From NCBI RefSeq assembly GCF_011008565.1, contig NZ_JAAIWK010000004.1, forward strand, positions 1-64,000: a stretch of 64,000 bases of DNA, read 5' to 3'. The stretch is from Heyndrickxia ginsengihumi (GTDB taxonomy: Bacteria > Bacillota > Bacilli > Bacillales > Bacillaceae_C). A program made the position numbers and the translations under genes. Shown in pieces: positions 26,200-33,728 of this stretch. The notes under the pieces were generated by a model. The model ran no database searches. It had not been told where the DNA came from and saw nothing but the letters and a program-made list of their open reading frames with translations. Position 1 is the first letter of the stretch, and each line of letters starts with the position of its first letter.

Positions 26200-26418
26200 A
26201 TGCCAGAGGCTGTTTTAAAGGATACGAAAATTAGTTTAGTTTTTGACAATGGGGTTGATGCAAATGGAAAGCAGCTCTATAAAACGAAAACATTTAATAA
26301 TGTCGCATTGCGAACAACACCAGAGGGAATTCAGCAATTTGCTCAAGCGATTGCGTCATTGCAGCAAAAAGGCTTGCTTCGTGTAGAAAGGAATGACAGC
26401 AGTGATGTTTTAAACTAA
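26200..26418 (+). CDS. DUF1659 small protein
   Basis: A 72-residue protein beginning MPEAVLKDTKISLVF. The start is the ATG at 26200, seven bases after AGGAGGT; another ATG six bases upstream is too close. The fold repeats that of its neighbour (a beta strand pair, then a helix with TPEGIQQFAQAIASLQ). Function is unknown. It forms a tight group with the following DUF2922 and YvrJ genes. Confidence 0.8.
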   Translation: MPEAVLKDTKISLVFDNGVDANGKQLYKTKTFNNVALRTTPEGIQQFAQAIASLQQKGLLRVERNDSSDVLN

Positions 26419-26443
26419 TCAAAGGAGGAAAGGAGTGTCATGG

Positions 26444-26665
26444 ATGAAAACGTTAGAACTGCAATTTTTATCAGAAGATCAAAAAACAGTGCGTGTTTCG
26501 ATCGAAGATCCAATTGAACCAATTGATACAGCTAAAATAAAAGATGCGATGAGCAACGTACTTTCTTCCCAAGTTCTTGTTGGGTCTGCAGGCTTGCCCT
26601 TAACATCAATGAAAGGAGCACGCCTAATTGAACAAAACATTACGAATTATACGATTGAAGGATAG
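26444..26665 (+). CDS. DUF2922 small protein
   Basis: A 73-residue protein (MKTLELQFLSEDQKTVRVSI). It has the typical pattern of a two-strand hairpin, then a helix starting PIDTAKIKDAMSNVL and a C-terminal strand pair with GARLIEQNITNYTI. The start at 26444 follows AAGGAG by eight bases; a GTG at 26435 is a weaker alternative. Function is unknown. Confidence 0.8.
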   Translation: MKTLELQFLSEDQKTVRVSIEDPIEPIDTAKIKDAMSNVLSSQVLVGSAGLPLTSMKGARLIEQNITNYTIEG

Positions 26666-26678
26666 TTCAGTAAGAAGT

Positions 26679-26705
26679 GCCTGATCTCTTATGATCAGGC
26701 CTTTC
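26679..26705 (+). terminator. Hairpin after DUF2922
   Basis: GCCTGATC pairs with GATCAGGC around six bases. The T tract is interrupted (CTTTC), so read-through into the YvrJ gene is likely. Confidence 0.6.
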
Positions 26706-26733
26706 ATTTAAAATGGCAGTGGAGGTGCCTGTA

Positions 26734-26874
26734 GTGAATGATATGATGATTCTTATCAGTGAGGTTGGTTTCCCGATTGCAGTAACTGTTTATCTTTTAT
26801 ATCGGATTGAAGTCAAATTAGATGCGGTCATTGAATCGATTCAAACCTTGCCGGAACGGATGAGGAGTATTTGA
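26734..26874 (+). CDS. YvrJ-family small membrane protein
   Basis: A 46-residue protein starting with GTG at 26734, six bases after GGAGGTG. The sequence (MNDMMILISEVGFPIAVTVY, then LLYRIEVKLDAVIESIQTL) has one membrane helix and a charged amphipathic tail, as in the YvrJ family. Such proteins are often found beside DUF1659 and DUF2922 genes in Bacillus, and that arrangement holds here. Function is unknown. Confidence 0.8.
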   Translation: MNDMMILISEVGFPIAVTVYLLYRIEVKLDAVIESIQTLPERMRSI

Positions 26875-26881
26875 TATCAGG

Positions 26882-26918
26882 CAAAGACTCGGCTCATGCT
26901 TGTCCGAGTCTTTGTTTT
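26882..26918 (+). terminator. Terminator after the YvrJ gene
   Basis: CAAAGACTCGG pairs with CCGAGTCTTTG around an 11-base loop and is followed by TTTT. Confidence 0.85.
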
Positions 26919-26983
26919 AGATTGTATAAATTTAATCATTTTCTCCATAATAAACCTTAAAAAAAGAAGAAGGTTAGAATGTT

Positions 26984-27775
26984 ATGACTAAACATGTATT
27001 GATTGCAATAATATGCTGCGTGCTATTTAGCTTGGCAGGATGCTCATCACAAAAGGTTCAACACCACGAAGCCATCACAACTTCAACAGCTAACGATTTA
27101 TGCTCTGCACAGTCCAAAAATGAACGGCTCAAAATGGCAGTGCTCTGGTACGAAAATGCTGGGGAAATGAAAGCCCTTTATTATCAAGGATACCGGCTTG
27201 GAAAACAAGTAGTTGATCGCAGCTTACAACAACATATAGCGAAAAAAAGAGCAATTGTGTTAGACATCGATGAAACCGTTTTGAACAATGGTCCCTATTT
27301 AGAAAGCTTAGTAAAATCAGGTACAGATGATTTTGATCATGATTTTGGAGAGTGGGTAGAAAAAGCAGAAGCAAAACCATTGCCAGGAGTCCGTGACTTT
27401 TTAAATTATGTGAACAGAAAAGGCATTGATATTTATTATATTTCCAATCGCAATGAAAGACATTTAGAAGCAACAATGAAAAACTTAAAGATGGCAGGCT
27501 TGCCCCAAGTAACGAGCTCACATGTTTTATTAAAAACAAATGAAGCGAGTAAAGAATCACGGCGTCAATTGGTTGAAAAAAACCACGAAATTATTGCTTT
27601 GTTTGGTGACAATTTAATTGATTTTGCCCACGAATTTGATGGCAAAAGTACAGCCGAACGGAATAACGAAGTAGAACAGATGCAACAACTATTTGGAGAT
27701 AAATTTATCGTCTTCCCAAATTCGATATATGGTAGCTGGGACGATGACCTTGATTGCCGCATTAAAGGGGCCTGA
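26984..27775 (+). CDS. Class C-type acid phosphatase lipoprotein (e(P4) family)
   Basis: A 263-residue HAD-superfamily lipoprotein. The signal ends in FSLAGCSS with the lipidated Cys at about residue 20. HAD motif I is VLDIDETVLNN, with the nucleophile Asp and general acid Asp. Motif II is in IYYISNR, the lysine motif in VLLKTNEAS, and motif IV is FGDNLIDF. Relatives dephosphorylate nucleotides such as NMN or 5'-AMP outside the membrane. The last residues (KGA) and the TGA stop are encoded inside a family A repeat, so the C-terminus may have been altered by repeat arrival. Confidence 0.85.
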   Translation: MTKHVLIAIICCVLFSLAGCSSQKVQHHEAITTSTANDLCSAQSKNERLKMAVLWYENAGEMKALYYQGYRLGKQVVDRSLQQHIAKKRAIVLDIDETVLNNGPYLESLVKSGTDDFDHDFGEWVEKAEAKPLPGVRDFLNYVNRKGIDIYYISNRNERHLEATMKNLKMAGLPQVTSSHVLLKTNEASKESRRQLVEKNHEIIALFGDNLIDFAHEFDGKSTAERNNEVEQMQQLFGDKFIVFPNSIYGSWDDDLDCRIKGA

Positions 27776-27816
27776 CCCCTTTTGTGCTGTAACGAATAAA
27801 AGGGGTCAGACCCCTT
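27765..27816. repeat. Family A repeat covering the phosphatase stop codon
   Basis: AAGGGGCCTGACCCCTTTT (27765-27783) pairs with AAAAGGGGTCAGACCCCTT (27798-27816), nearly perfect over 19 bp. It contains the TGA at 27773-27775. Its last two bases are the first two of the TTGAAA -35 box of the tRNA-Thr gene. Confidence 0.9.
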
Positions 27817-27843
27817 GAAATGATTTTTATTTTGTACTATAAT
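27815..27843 (+). promoter_or_regulatory. Promoter of the tRNA-Thr gene
   Basis: TTGAAA (27815-27820), 17 bases, TATAAT (27838-27843): near-consensus sigma-A spacing about 23 bases before the mature tRNA. The -35 overlaps the end of the family A repeat. Confidence 0.8.
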
Positions 27844-27865
27844 TCATATTGTCTTGAAGAAAGTC

Positions 27866-27938
27866 GCTGGTGTAGCACAGTTGGTAGTGCACTTCACTCG
27901 TAATGAAGGGGTCGTAGGTTCAAGTCCTATCACCAGCA
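27866..27938 (+). tRNA. tRNA-Thr (anticodon CGU)
   Basis: A 73-nt cloverleaf without encoded CCA. The acceptor GCTGGTG pairs with CACCAGC. The D arm is GCACAGTTGGTAGTGC. The anticodon arm CTTCA-CTCGTAA-TGAAG gives anticodon CGU, reading ACG. The T arm is GTAGG-TTCAAGT-CCTAT. Discriminator A. It is a solitary tRNA gene with its own promoter. Confidence 0.95.
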
Positions 27939-28075
27939 TTATAAAATCCTTGATACGATGCGGTTTCTCGTCATTAGAGAGACTGCATTTTTATTTTATT
28001 TTTGAGTGTATACGGAATTATTTAGTGTATAATTTTGTTTGAAGGTTTAAAAATTACAAATAATTCTGTGAGGCG

Positions 28076-28591
28076 ATGGAGTTGAAAATTAGAGATGCGC
28101 AAATAGATGATTTGCCTGCAATGTTAGAGATTTATAATGATGCTGTTCGCAACTTAACGGCAACGTTTGACTTAGAAGAACAAACACTTGAGACTCGCCG
28201 TGAATGGTTTTTTAGTCATGGAGGGAGATATCCGTTGATTGTTGCTGAATCAGAAGGAAATGTTGTCGGCTATTGCTCATTATCGAAATATCGCGAGAAA
28301 GAGGCTTACATAAACTCTGCTGAACTTTCGGTCTATATTTCGAAAGACTTTCGGAGAAATGGACTCGGAACAATTTTTTTAAAGGAAATCATTAAGCGGG
28401 CAAAAGAGCTTAAATACCATACAATTATTTCTGGCATTACTGATGGAAATAGCGGAAGTATAGCACTCCATGAAAAATTTGGCTTTCATTACATAGGTTG
28501 TTTTCGCGAAGTAGGATATAAATTTAATCAATGGCAAGATGTTCATTTTTACCAGTTATTACTGGAGGATACAAAGCGATCAATAGAATAA
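28076..28591 (+). CDS. GNAT N-acetyltransferase (phosphinothricin acetyltransferase-like)
   Basis: A 171-residue acetyltransferase of the YwnH/Pat type. It begins KIRDAQIDDLPAMLEIYNDA, has the catalytic-region block around FDLEEQTLETRREWFFSH, and the acetyl-CoA loop FRRNGLGT. The C-terminal EKFGFHYIGCFREVGYKF is typical of this subfamily, which acetylates phosphinothricin or methionine sulfoximine-like compounds. The ATG at 28076 has a weak GTGAGG site. Monocistronic. Confidence 0.8.
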   Translation: MELKIRDAQIDDLPAMLEIYNDAVRNLTATFDLEEQTLETRREWFFSHGGRYPLIVAESEGNVVGYCSLSKYREKEAYINSAELSVYISKDFRRNGLGTIFLKEIIKRAKELKYHTIISGITDGNSGSIALHEKFGFHYIGCFREVGYKFNQWQDVHFYQLLLEDTKRSIE

Positions 28592-28594
28592 TAT

Positions 28595-28777
28595 GAGGCT
28601 GGGACAAAACTCAAAAGTGGTTAGCTAAAGACGAACATTGCACAAATTAACTCCGGAAATAGACGTAGACCCTACGGGGGCTCACCAACCGCCCGCGGAC
28701 AGCGCAGGATATTTCCGGAGCGTGGTGGAGCGCAATAGTTGGGGGTTCTTTAGTTAGTATTCTTTTGTCCCAGCCTC
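28595..28777. mobile_element. 183-bp MITE-like element with 15-bp terminal inverted repeats (family B, long form)
   Basis: GAGGCTGGGACAAAA (28595-28609) and its exact complement TTTTGTCCCAGCCTC (28763-28777) bound the element. Inside, 28620-28670 matches the complement of 55894-55944 with three differences in 51 bases by eye. A central palindromic part contains GCCCGCGG. There is no coding capacity. Its ends could act as a bidirectional terminator between two convergent genes. Confidence 0.7.
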
Positions 28778-28782
28778 TCTTG

Positions 28783-30957
28783 CTATTTATTCGATGAAAG
28801 TTTAAATTTATTAATTAAATTTCCTAACGTTGCAACTACTAGCGAGCTTTTTTCGGAATCAAAGTGTGCTTCCCTCGTTAACTGGACCATTTTTTCAGTT
28901 GACTGATCTACACTTTCTACTGTTTTTGCATTTTGTTCATTAATACAGGCAATATTATGAATAATATCCCGCATTTGTTCTGTTACGTTTGGATGGGTAG
29001 CTGATGCTTGTGACATAGACGTTAATACATCTTGGACAATACGAATAAAATTAGATCCCTTTTCCACTTCTATATTGCTATCTTGAATCGCTTTCTGAAC
29101 TAAAAATGAGTTATTTTCAATCTGTTTTAACATATTACTAATTTCGTCTGTTGCAATCGTTGTTTGATCAGCTAGTTTACGAATTTCATCGGCGACAATT
29201 GTAAATCCAAGCCCGTACTCTCCAGCTCTAGCTGCTTCAATTGTTGCATTTAATGCGAGCATATTTGTTCTTTTAGCGATCTGATAAATGGTCTCTACTA
29301 TTTGTTCAATGTTTCGAGAAGATGCTGAGAACTGATTTGTTAAGCGTAAAGCAGCATTTACTTTTTCAACGATATGATTCATTTTCTCCGCTATTGTATT
29401 AACTTGATCTTGTGCTTCTAGTAATTGTTTTTGCGATAGGCGTTCTAAACTATTGAGTCTTTCACCGATCTCATCTACTTGCAACATCGCTGCTTGAACA
29501 TCCTCGACTTGTTGATTAATCCCTTGGAACATCTCTCGCATTTGTTCAATAACAGTAAAAGAACCTTTCTCAACAAAAAGCGTTTTTTCACGTAATGATT
29601 CGTTATGTTTTTCCACATCATATGTGGCTGATTTTACTCTGCTCATCAAATGATCTTGAGTATCAATCAAATTATTTACCCATCTTCCTAGATCGCCTGT
29701 TTCATCATGAGAGAGCAAGTGAATATCTAAACGGCGTGTCAAATCTCCGCCTCCTTCAGCAATCTCACGAATAATAGCTGTCATGTTTCTCATACGTGTC
29801 ACAATGGGCATTAATGTTTGTTTATGAAATAGGAAAGTGGCAATAACCGCATATATTAGCTCGACAAGAATCTTTATTGTGGATGGAAGGATTGTAAACA
29901 TATGTAATAATTGATCAAGGATAAGTCCTAAAAATATGAAGAGAGCAAATTTCTTTGCGATACTCCAACTAATTGAACGATTGCGATAAACTTCTTCTAA
30001 ATCGGCCTCACACATCATCCCCCACGTATCAAGTGAGCCTGGTAATTGAAAGGTAATCCCTTTTCCGATAACAGGAATATGACGATAATCAGAATAACCA
30101 GGAAACTGTACAAATAAATTTTCACCATGTTGAATCGTATTTTGAACACCAGGATGTAAATCGTTTGTTGCAGGATCTGTAAAGCGAATTTCAAATTCAG
30201 TATGCTTTTGTACCTGAACAATCCCCCAATGCTTTGTATGGATGCCATCTTTTAAGTTGTCGCCTAATGTAAAAGTACGATCTTCAAACCGGCTTCTAGA
30301 TAGAGCAATTCCTTGGGGAATCGTCTCATCTAAAAAAGATCTCACCATAAACAAATAGTTATCTCCTGAATCGCGATAAACATGCCCGGCTTCCCGTTGG
30401 ATAAGATCACCTAGTACGTCATTAGGGATGCGTCCTGCTAAAATGGTATGAACTTGTCCATTATGAAACACTGGCTGTAAAAATAATAACGTTACTTCGT
30501 CATGAAAATGAGAGGTTCTTGGACCGATTGCTAACGTAATTGGGTCAATAAAAGGTCCATATAATAGGTGTTTTTTCGTTCTGATGACATGTGTAATTGC
30601 TTGATGATAGACAGGGAAATGCTTTTTATCATAAGAAGTATCTATATGTTGTTTATATGTGGAAGAAGTTACGTTTGCTTCAAGATCGATTAAAAATAGC
30701 TCTGTAAAATATGTACTCTGTGATAATCTTAATTCAAGATATTTATTCAATTGATTTGCAGATGCTCTTTCAATTTCGGTTGCAGTATATTTCATAAAAT
30801 CCCACTGTTCATTTGCCCAGTCTGTTAACAATACTACGCGTGTTTTCGCAATTCCTTCAAATATTTCTTCAATTGTGATCTTCTCTTGTTGATTTAATTT
30901 ATACGACCACCACAACGGAAGCCCTTCCCGAAAGTCCAACCAATCAAAAAAACCCAT
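28783..30957 (-). CDS. Methyl-accepting chemotaxis-type receptor with N-terminal sensor lacking a leading membrane helix
   Basis: A 724-residue receptor. Residues 1-330 form a sensor whose end (LPGSLDTWGMMCEADLEEVYR) looks like a double-Cache domain. Only then come two adjacent membrane helices (about 336-352 and 364-380) with a short loop, a HAMP region, and a long signalling coiled coil with the hairpin tip block [20 protein letters not shown]. Cache sensors are normally extracellular between two helices. Here no signal anchor precedes the domain, so it should be cytoplasmic. The start at 30957 uses AGGAG; a GTG nine bases upstream is less likely. No CheB/CheR pentapeptide is seen. Monocistronic. 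Confidence 0.85.
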   Translation of the reverse strand: MGFFDWLDFREGLPLWWSYKLNQQEKITIEEIFEGIAKTRVVLLTDWANEQWDFMKYTATEIERASANQLNKYLELRLSQSTYFTELFLIDLEANVTSSTYKQHIDTSYDKKHFPVYHQAITHVIRTKKHLLYGPFIDPITLAIGPRTSHFHDEVTLLFLQPVFHNGQVHTILAGRIPNDVLGDLIQREAGHVYRDSGDNYLFMVRSFLDETIPQGIALSRSRFEDRTFTLGDNLKDGIHTKHWGIVQVQKHTEFEIRFTDPATNDLHPGVQNTIQHGENLFVQFPGYSDYRHIPVIGKGITFQLPGSLDTWGMMCEADLEEVYRNRSISWSIAKKFALFIFLGLILDQLLHMFTILPSTIKILVELIYAVIATFLFHKQTLMPIVTRMRNMTAIIREIAEGGGDLTRRLDIHLLSHDETGDLGRWVNNLIDTQDHLMSRVKSATYDVEKHNESLREKTLFVEKGSFTVIEQMREMFQGINQQVEDVQAAMLQVDEIGERLNSLERLSQKQLLEAQDQVNTIAEKMNHIVEKVNAALRLTNQFSASSRNIEQIVETIYQIAKRTNMLALNATIEAARAGEYGLGFTIVADEIRKLADQTTIATDEISNMLKQIENNSFLVQKAIQDSNIEVEKGSNFIRIVQDVLTSMSQASATHPNVTEQMRDIIHNIACINEQNAKTVESVDQSTEKMVQLTREAHFDSEKSSLVVATLGNLINKFKLSSNK

Positions 30958-31127
30958 ATTTCCCACTCCTATTAATCTTCTTATTCAGCTTTTTATTTGA
31001 AAAGTGTTTCTTCTTTTGTTAGGTAATTGTTCGAATTATGTCATATTTTGTAACATTATGTATTTAATATCTATTATATGCACAATTGTTTATTTTTACA
31101 ATAGTTAATAAAATTAAAAAAATCACT

Positions 31128-31191
31128 CTTTAAAAACGTTGTTTCTTTGTTCACGGATACCTATAACAAGGTATCCAAGCTGTTTTTAAAG
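31128..31191 (-). terminator. Two-storey hairpin after the DUF4183 gene
   Basis: The inner stem is GGATACC/GGTATCC (31155-31161 with 31170-31176). The outer stem is CTTTAAAAAC/GTTTTTAAAG (31128-31137 with 31182-31191). It lies downstream of the minus-strand DUF4183 gene. Confidence 0.6.
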
Positions 31192-31226
31192 AATGATAAA
31201 CGATGCTTCATATTTATTCTTGCAAA

Positions 31227-31607
31227 TTAAGTCAAGATATCTGTAGCAGCAGCCGGCGTGTAATTTGTGACTGAAAGAACGATCGGAACTCCTGCTTCTA
31301 CTGTAGAACCTTCAGGAACGGTAACGACAAGTTGACCTGTACCTGTATCGCCTGGCGTGTATGCTAATAAGTTTCCCATTTGTTGAATGCCGTTGATAAA
31401 AACGTTGAAGAAACTGTTATTAGTTGTTAGAGCAGGCAATGTTGATGCGTTGGCTCCAGTATCTGTCCAGAAACTTTCAACAGGAATTGTGATTGTTCCC
31501 GCTCCCACAACTTGTGCGGCATTCTCATAAAAGAATGTACTCACTACTGGGTTTGCAGTAACATTTGTTGTGGCAGATACTGCCAATTTCATAATCTTAA
31601 GTGCCAA
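31227..31607 (-). CDS. DUF4183 protein 1
   Basis: A 126-residue protein beginning MALKIMKLAVSATTNVTANP. The TTG start at 31607 is six bases after AAGGTGGTG and gives the N-terminus usual for this family. It is a Thr/Ala/Val-rich beta-sandwich-like sequence with FFYENAAQVVGAGTITI and FNVFINGIQQMGNLLAYTPGD. The family is common in spore-forming Bacillus and is possibly surface or spore associated, but its function is unknown. It is divergent from a second DUF4183 gene. Confidence 0.75.
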   Translation of the reverse strand: MALKIMKLAVSATTNVTANPVVSTFFYENAAQVVGAGTITIPVESFWTDTGANASTLPALTTNNSFFNVFINGIQQMGNLLAYTPGDTGTGQLVVTVPEGSTVEAGVPIVLSVTNYTPAAATDILT

Positions 31608-31757
31608 TATGTTCACCACCTTTTTTACTATGGCATATTTTATGATTTCATTTTATTTGGTGCTTAGACTTTTTAAATTGTTCATAAAATGTACGAATCA
31701 CATAAGGTAAAAGAGTTTTATATAATAACCATATCAAGAGTGAAGGAGTAGGCAGAG

Positions 31758-32108
31758 GTGGAAAATCCAAAATATGAACGTGCTCAAAATGATCCTTCAA
31801 GATTATTTTTAAATCTGCCCAGTGTCCAGTATGAACGAGAGTTTCGGCTCCATCTTCCTAACAAAGTAATGGTTTATGAGTTTTATACAATTTCGGACGG
31901 TTGTAGAAAAATATATACAAATAATGATGGAATTGAAGGAAACAACAAAATACTCGACCCTCTAACAGTGTCATATACAAGCCTGTTTATTAATGGGGTA
32001 TTGCAACCGAGGGAAAACTATGTCATTCAAGAAGGGAAGCTCTTATTATTAACAGAGGATATCCCTATATTAGGTGCCCCAATTGTGCTGCAAATGATCA
32101 AATTATAA
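31758..32108 (+). CDS. DUF4183 protein 2 (divergent partner)
   Basis: A 116-residue protein. Its C-terminal half, with VSYTSLFINGVLQPRENYVI and TEDIPILGAPIVLQMI, aligns by eye to the FINGIQQ...VPEGSTVEAGVPIVLSV part of the neighbouring gene. The GTG start at 31758 is nine bases after AAGGAG. The N-terminal half is unlike gene 1 and is charged. The pair shares a 150-base divergent control region. Confidence 0.65.
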   Translation: MENPKYERAQNDPSRLFLNLPSVQYEREFRLHLPNKVMVYEFYTISDGCRKIYTNNDGIEGNNKILDPLTVSYTSLFINGVLQPRENYVIQEGKLLLLTEDIPILGAPIVLQMIKL

Positions 32109-32197
32109 AGGTACAAGATTGGGGATGCAGTAGAAATCAGTTGCATTTTTTGGTGTTTCAATATAAAATATCAACGTGTTAAATATATTAGAAATTT

Positions 32198-32290
32198 GGA
32201 GAAGTACCCAAGTGGCTGAAGGGGGCGCACTCGAAATGCGTTAGGGCGGTTATTGCCGTCGCGTGGGTTCAAATCCCACTTTCTCCGCCA
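32198..32290 (+). tRNA. tRNA-Ser (anticodon CGA)
   Basis: A 93-nt class II tRNA with encoded CCA. The acceptor GGAGAAG pairs with TTTCTCC. The anticodon arm GCGCA-CTCGAAA-TGCGT gives CGA, reading UCG. A long variable arm (GGGCGGTTATTGCCGTC) follows, then the T arm GTGGG-TTCAAAT-CCCAC. Solitary gene followed by its own terminator. Confidence 0.95.
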
Positions 32291-32308
32291 TAAATGATGA
32301 CAAAGTCA

Positions 32309-32333
32309 ATTCCATTCCTAATGGAATTTTTTT
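32309..32333 (+). terminator. tRNA-Ser terminator
   Basis: ATTCCAT pairs with ATGGAAT around five bases, followed by a T run. Confidence 0.85.
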
Positions 32334-32381
32334 GGTGCCTGACCCCTTTAATGCTAAAAAGCATTAAAGGGGTCAGGCACC
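32334..32381. repeat. Family A repeat, perfect long hairpin
   Basis: A perfect 21-bp stem (32334-32354 with 32361-32381) surrounds a TAAAAA loop. The arms begin GGTGCCTGACCCC and end GGGGTCAGGCACC. It starts immediately after the T run of the tRNA-Ser terminator. Confidence 0.9.
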
Positions 32382-32445
32382 TCTCTAGTATTTATGTTAT
32401 TTTACACATACAATAGAAATAACATATTTTGTGGGAGGGAATGGC

Positions 32446-33600
32446 ATGAATTTATTGACTAGTCATACATTAGAGGAAAGGCTGGAAACGATTGAATCGC
32501 TTTCGGGACAGTTTAAAGATAGAGCGGCGGAGAACGATGAAAAAGGACGGTTTCCGTTTGAAAATATTGAAGATTTAAAACGAATAAAGTACACCCTACT
32601 TACTGCGCCAAAAGAATATGGCGGGGAAGAGATTTCATTACATGAATTTGTTCGCCTGCAAGAAGCAATTGCCATTGGTGATGGCTCTACTGCTCTTTCC
32701 ATTGGCTGGCATATGGGGCTGATAATGCATCTAGCAGAAACACGTCCATGGGATCCAAAGCTGTTTGAATTTATTTGTAAGGAAGTTACAAAAGGGGCTT
32801 TACTCAATACTTGTGCTACTGAAGCGCAAACAGGAAGCCCAACAAGAGGCGGGAAGCCAACAACGATTGCACAAAAATCTGGTGACACATGGATTATTAA
32901 TGGAAGAAAAACATTTTCTACGATGTCCCCGGCGTTAGATTTTTTTGTTGTAACAGCTACAATTGATGAAACAGGCGAAGTGGGGAGCTTTTTAATTCCG
33001 CGAGAAACAAAAGGGCTCTCTGTAATCGAAACTTGGGACAGTATTGCATTAAGAGCAACGGGAAGCCATGATGTTGTATTGGATCGTGTAGAAATTCCTT
33101 TCGAGTATATGACTGAAATGATGTCTGCTAATAAAAAAAGGCCAGCCGGCTATTTATTGCATATTCCAGCTTGTTATTTAGGAATTGCAGAAGCTGCGAA
33201 ACGAGAAGCGGAGTCGTTCGCGAAAAATTATACACCGAATAGCCTAAATCACCCGATCTCAGAGTTACCAACGATTCGTCAAAAATTTGGAGAGATTGAA
33301 TTGAAATTAATGCAATCAAGGCATTTCCTTTATTCTGTTGCTAAAATGTGGGATGGGGGAAGTGAACAAGAGCGCCAACTGCTCGGCCCTGAGTTAGGAG
33401 CAGCTAAATTAACTGTCACAAATCAAGCGATAGAAGTTGTTGATTTAGCAATGAGGATAGTTGGGGCAAGAAGCCTTTCGCAAAAAAGTCCATTACAGCG
33501 TTATTACCGTGATGTCCGCGCAGGTCTACATAATCCACCAATGGATGACGTAACCATTATGCAACTTGCTTTTAGGGGTCAGGCCCCTTTTATGCGTTAA
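32446..33600 (+). CDS. Acyl-CoA dehydrogenase family protein (YdbM-like)
   Basis: A 384-residue flavoprotein. The N-terminal helical domain has KEYGGEEISLHEFVRLQEAI. The central beta domain includes NTCATEAQTGSPTRGGKP and the FAD-binding WIINGRKTFSTMSPALD. The C-terminal helical domain ends with RYYRDVRAGLHNPPMDDV, a block shared with acyl-CoA and related dehydrogenases. The start at 32446 uses GGGAGGG. The last nine residues (FRGQAPFMR) and the TAA stop are encoded by a family A repeat, so the native C-terminus has been replaced or extended. The substrate is unknown. Confidence 0.8.
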   Translation: MNLLTSHTLEERLETIESLSGQFKDRAAENDEKGRFPFENIEDLKRIKYTLLTAPKEYGGEEISLHEFVRLQEAIAIGDGSTALSIGWHMGLIMHLAETRPWDPKLFEFICKEVTKGALLNTCATEAQTGSPTRGGKPTTIAQKSGDTWIINGRKTFSTMSPALDFFVVTATIDETGEVGSFLIPRETKGLSVIETWDSIALRATGSHDVVLDRVEIPFEYMTEMMSANKKRPAGYLLHIPACYLGIAEAAKREAESFAKNYTPNSLNHPISELPTIRQKFGEIELKLMQSRHFLYSVAKMWDGGSEQERQLLGPELGAAKLTVTNQAIEVVDLAMRIVGARSLSQKSPLQRYYRDVRAGLHNPPMDDVTIMQLAFRGQAPFMR

Positions 33601-33624
33601 CGCATAAAGGGGGTCTGACCCCCT
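33574..33624. repeat. Family A repeat encoding the C-terminus of the dehydrogenase
   Basis: The left arm AGGGGTCAGGCCCCTTTTATG and the right arm fold around the central palindrome ATGCGTTAACGCAT. It contains the TAA at 33598-33600 and ends 25 bases before the gal promoter -35. Confidence 0.9.
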
Positions 33625-33648
33625 TTTGAAATTTTTTTAGTAAAATAA

Positions 33649-33692
33649 TTGCATATTTTTACTAAAAAAACTAAAATAAAAGTAAGCGTTAC
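33649..33692 (+). promoter_or_regulatory. gal operon promoter with LacI-type operator
   Basis: TTGCAT (33649-33654), 17 bases, TAAAAT (33672-33677). GTAAGCGTTAC (33682-33692), a palindrome with central CG, covers the expected transcription start. It suits binding by the operon's own LacI-type regulator or by CcpA. Confidence 0.7.
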
Positions 33693-33728
33693 CAAAGGGC
33701 TGTTATTTTAAAAATGGGGGGATTATGG

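Noticed and set aside
27954-28042. Coding frame running from the tRNA-Thr gene to 28042
   Set aside because: It is read through the tRNA itself and has no start signal.
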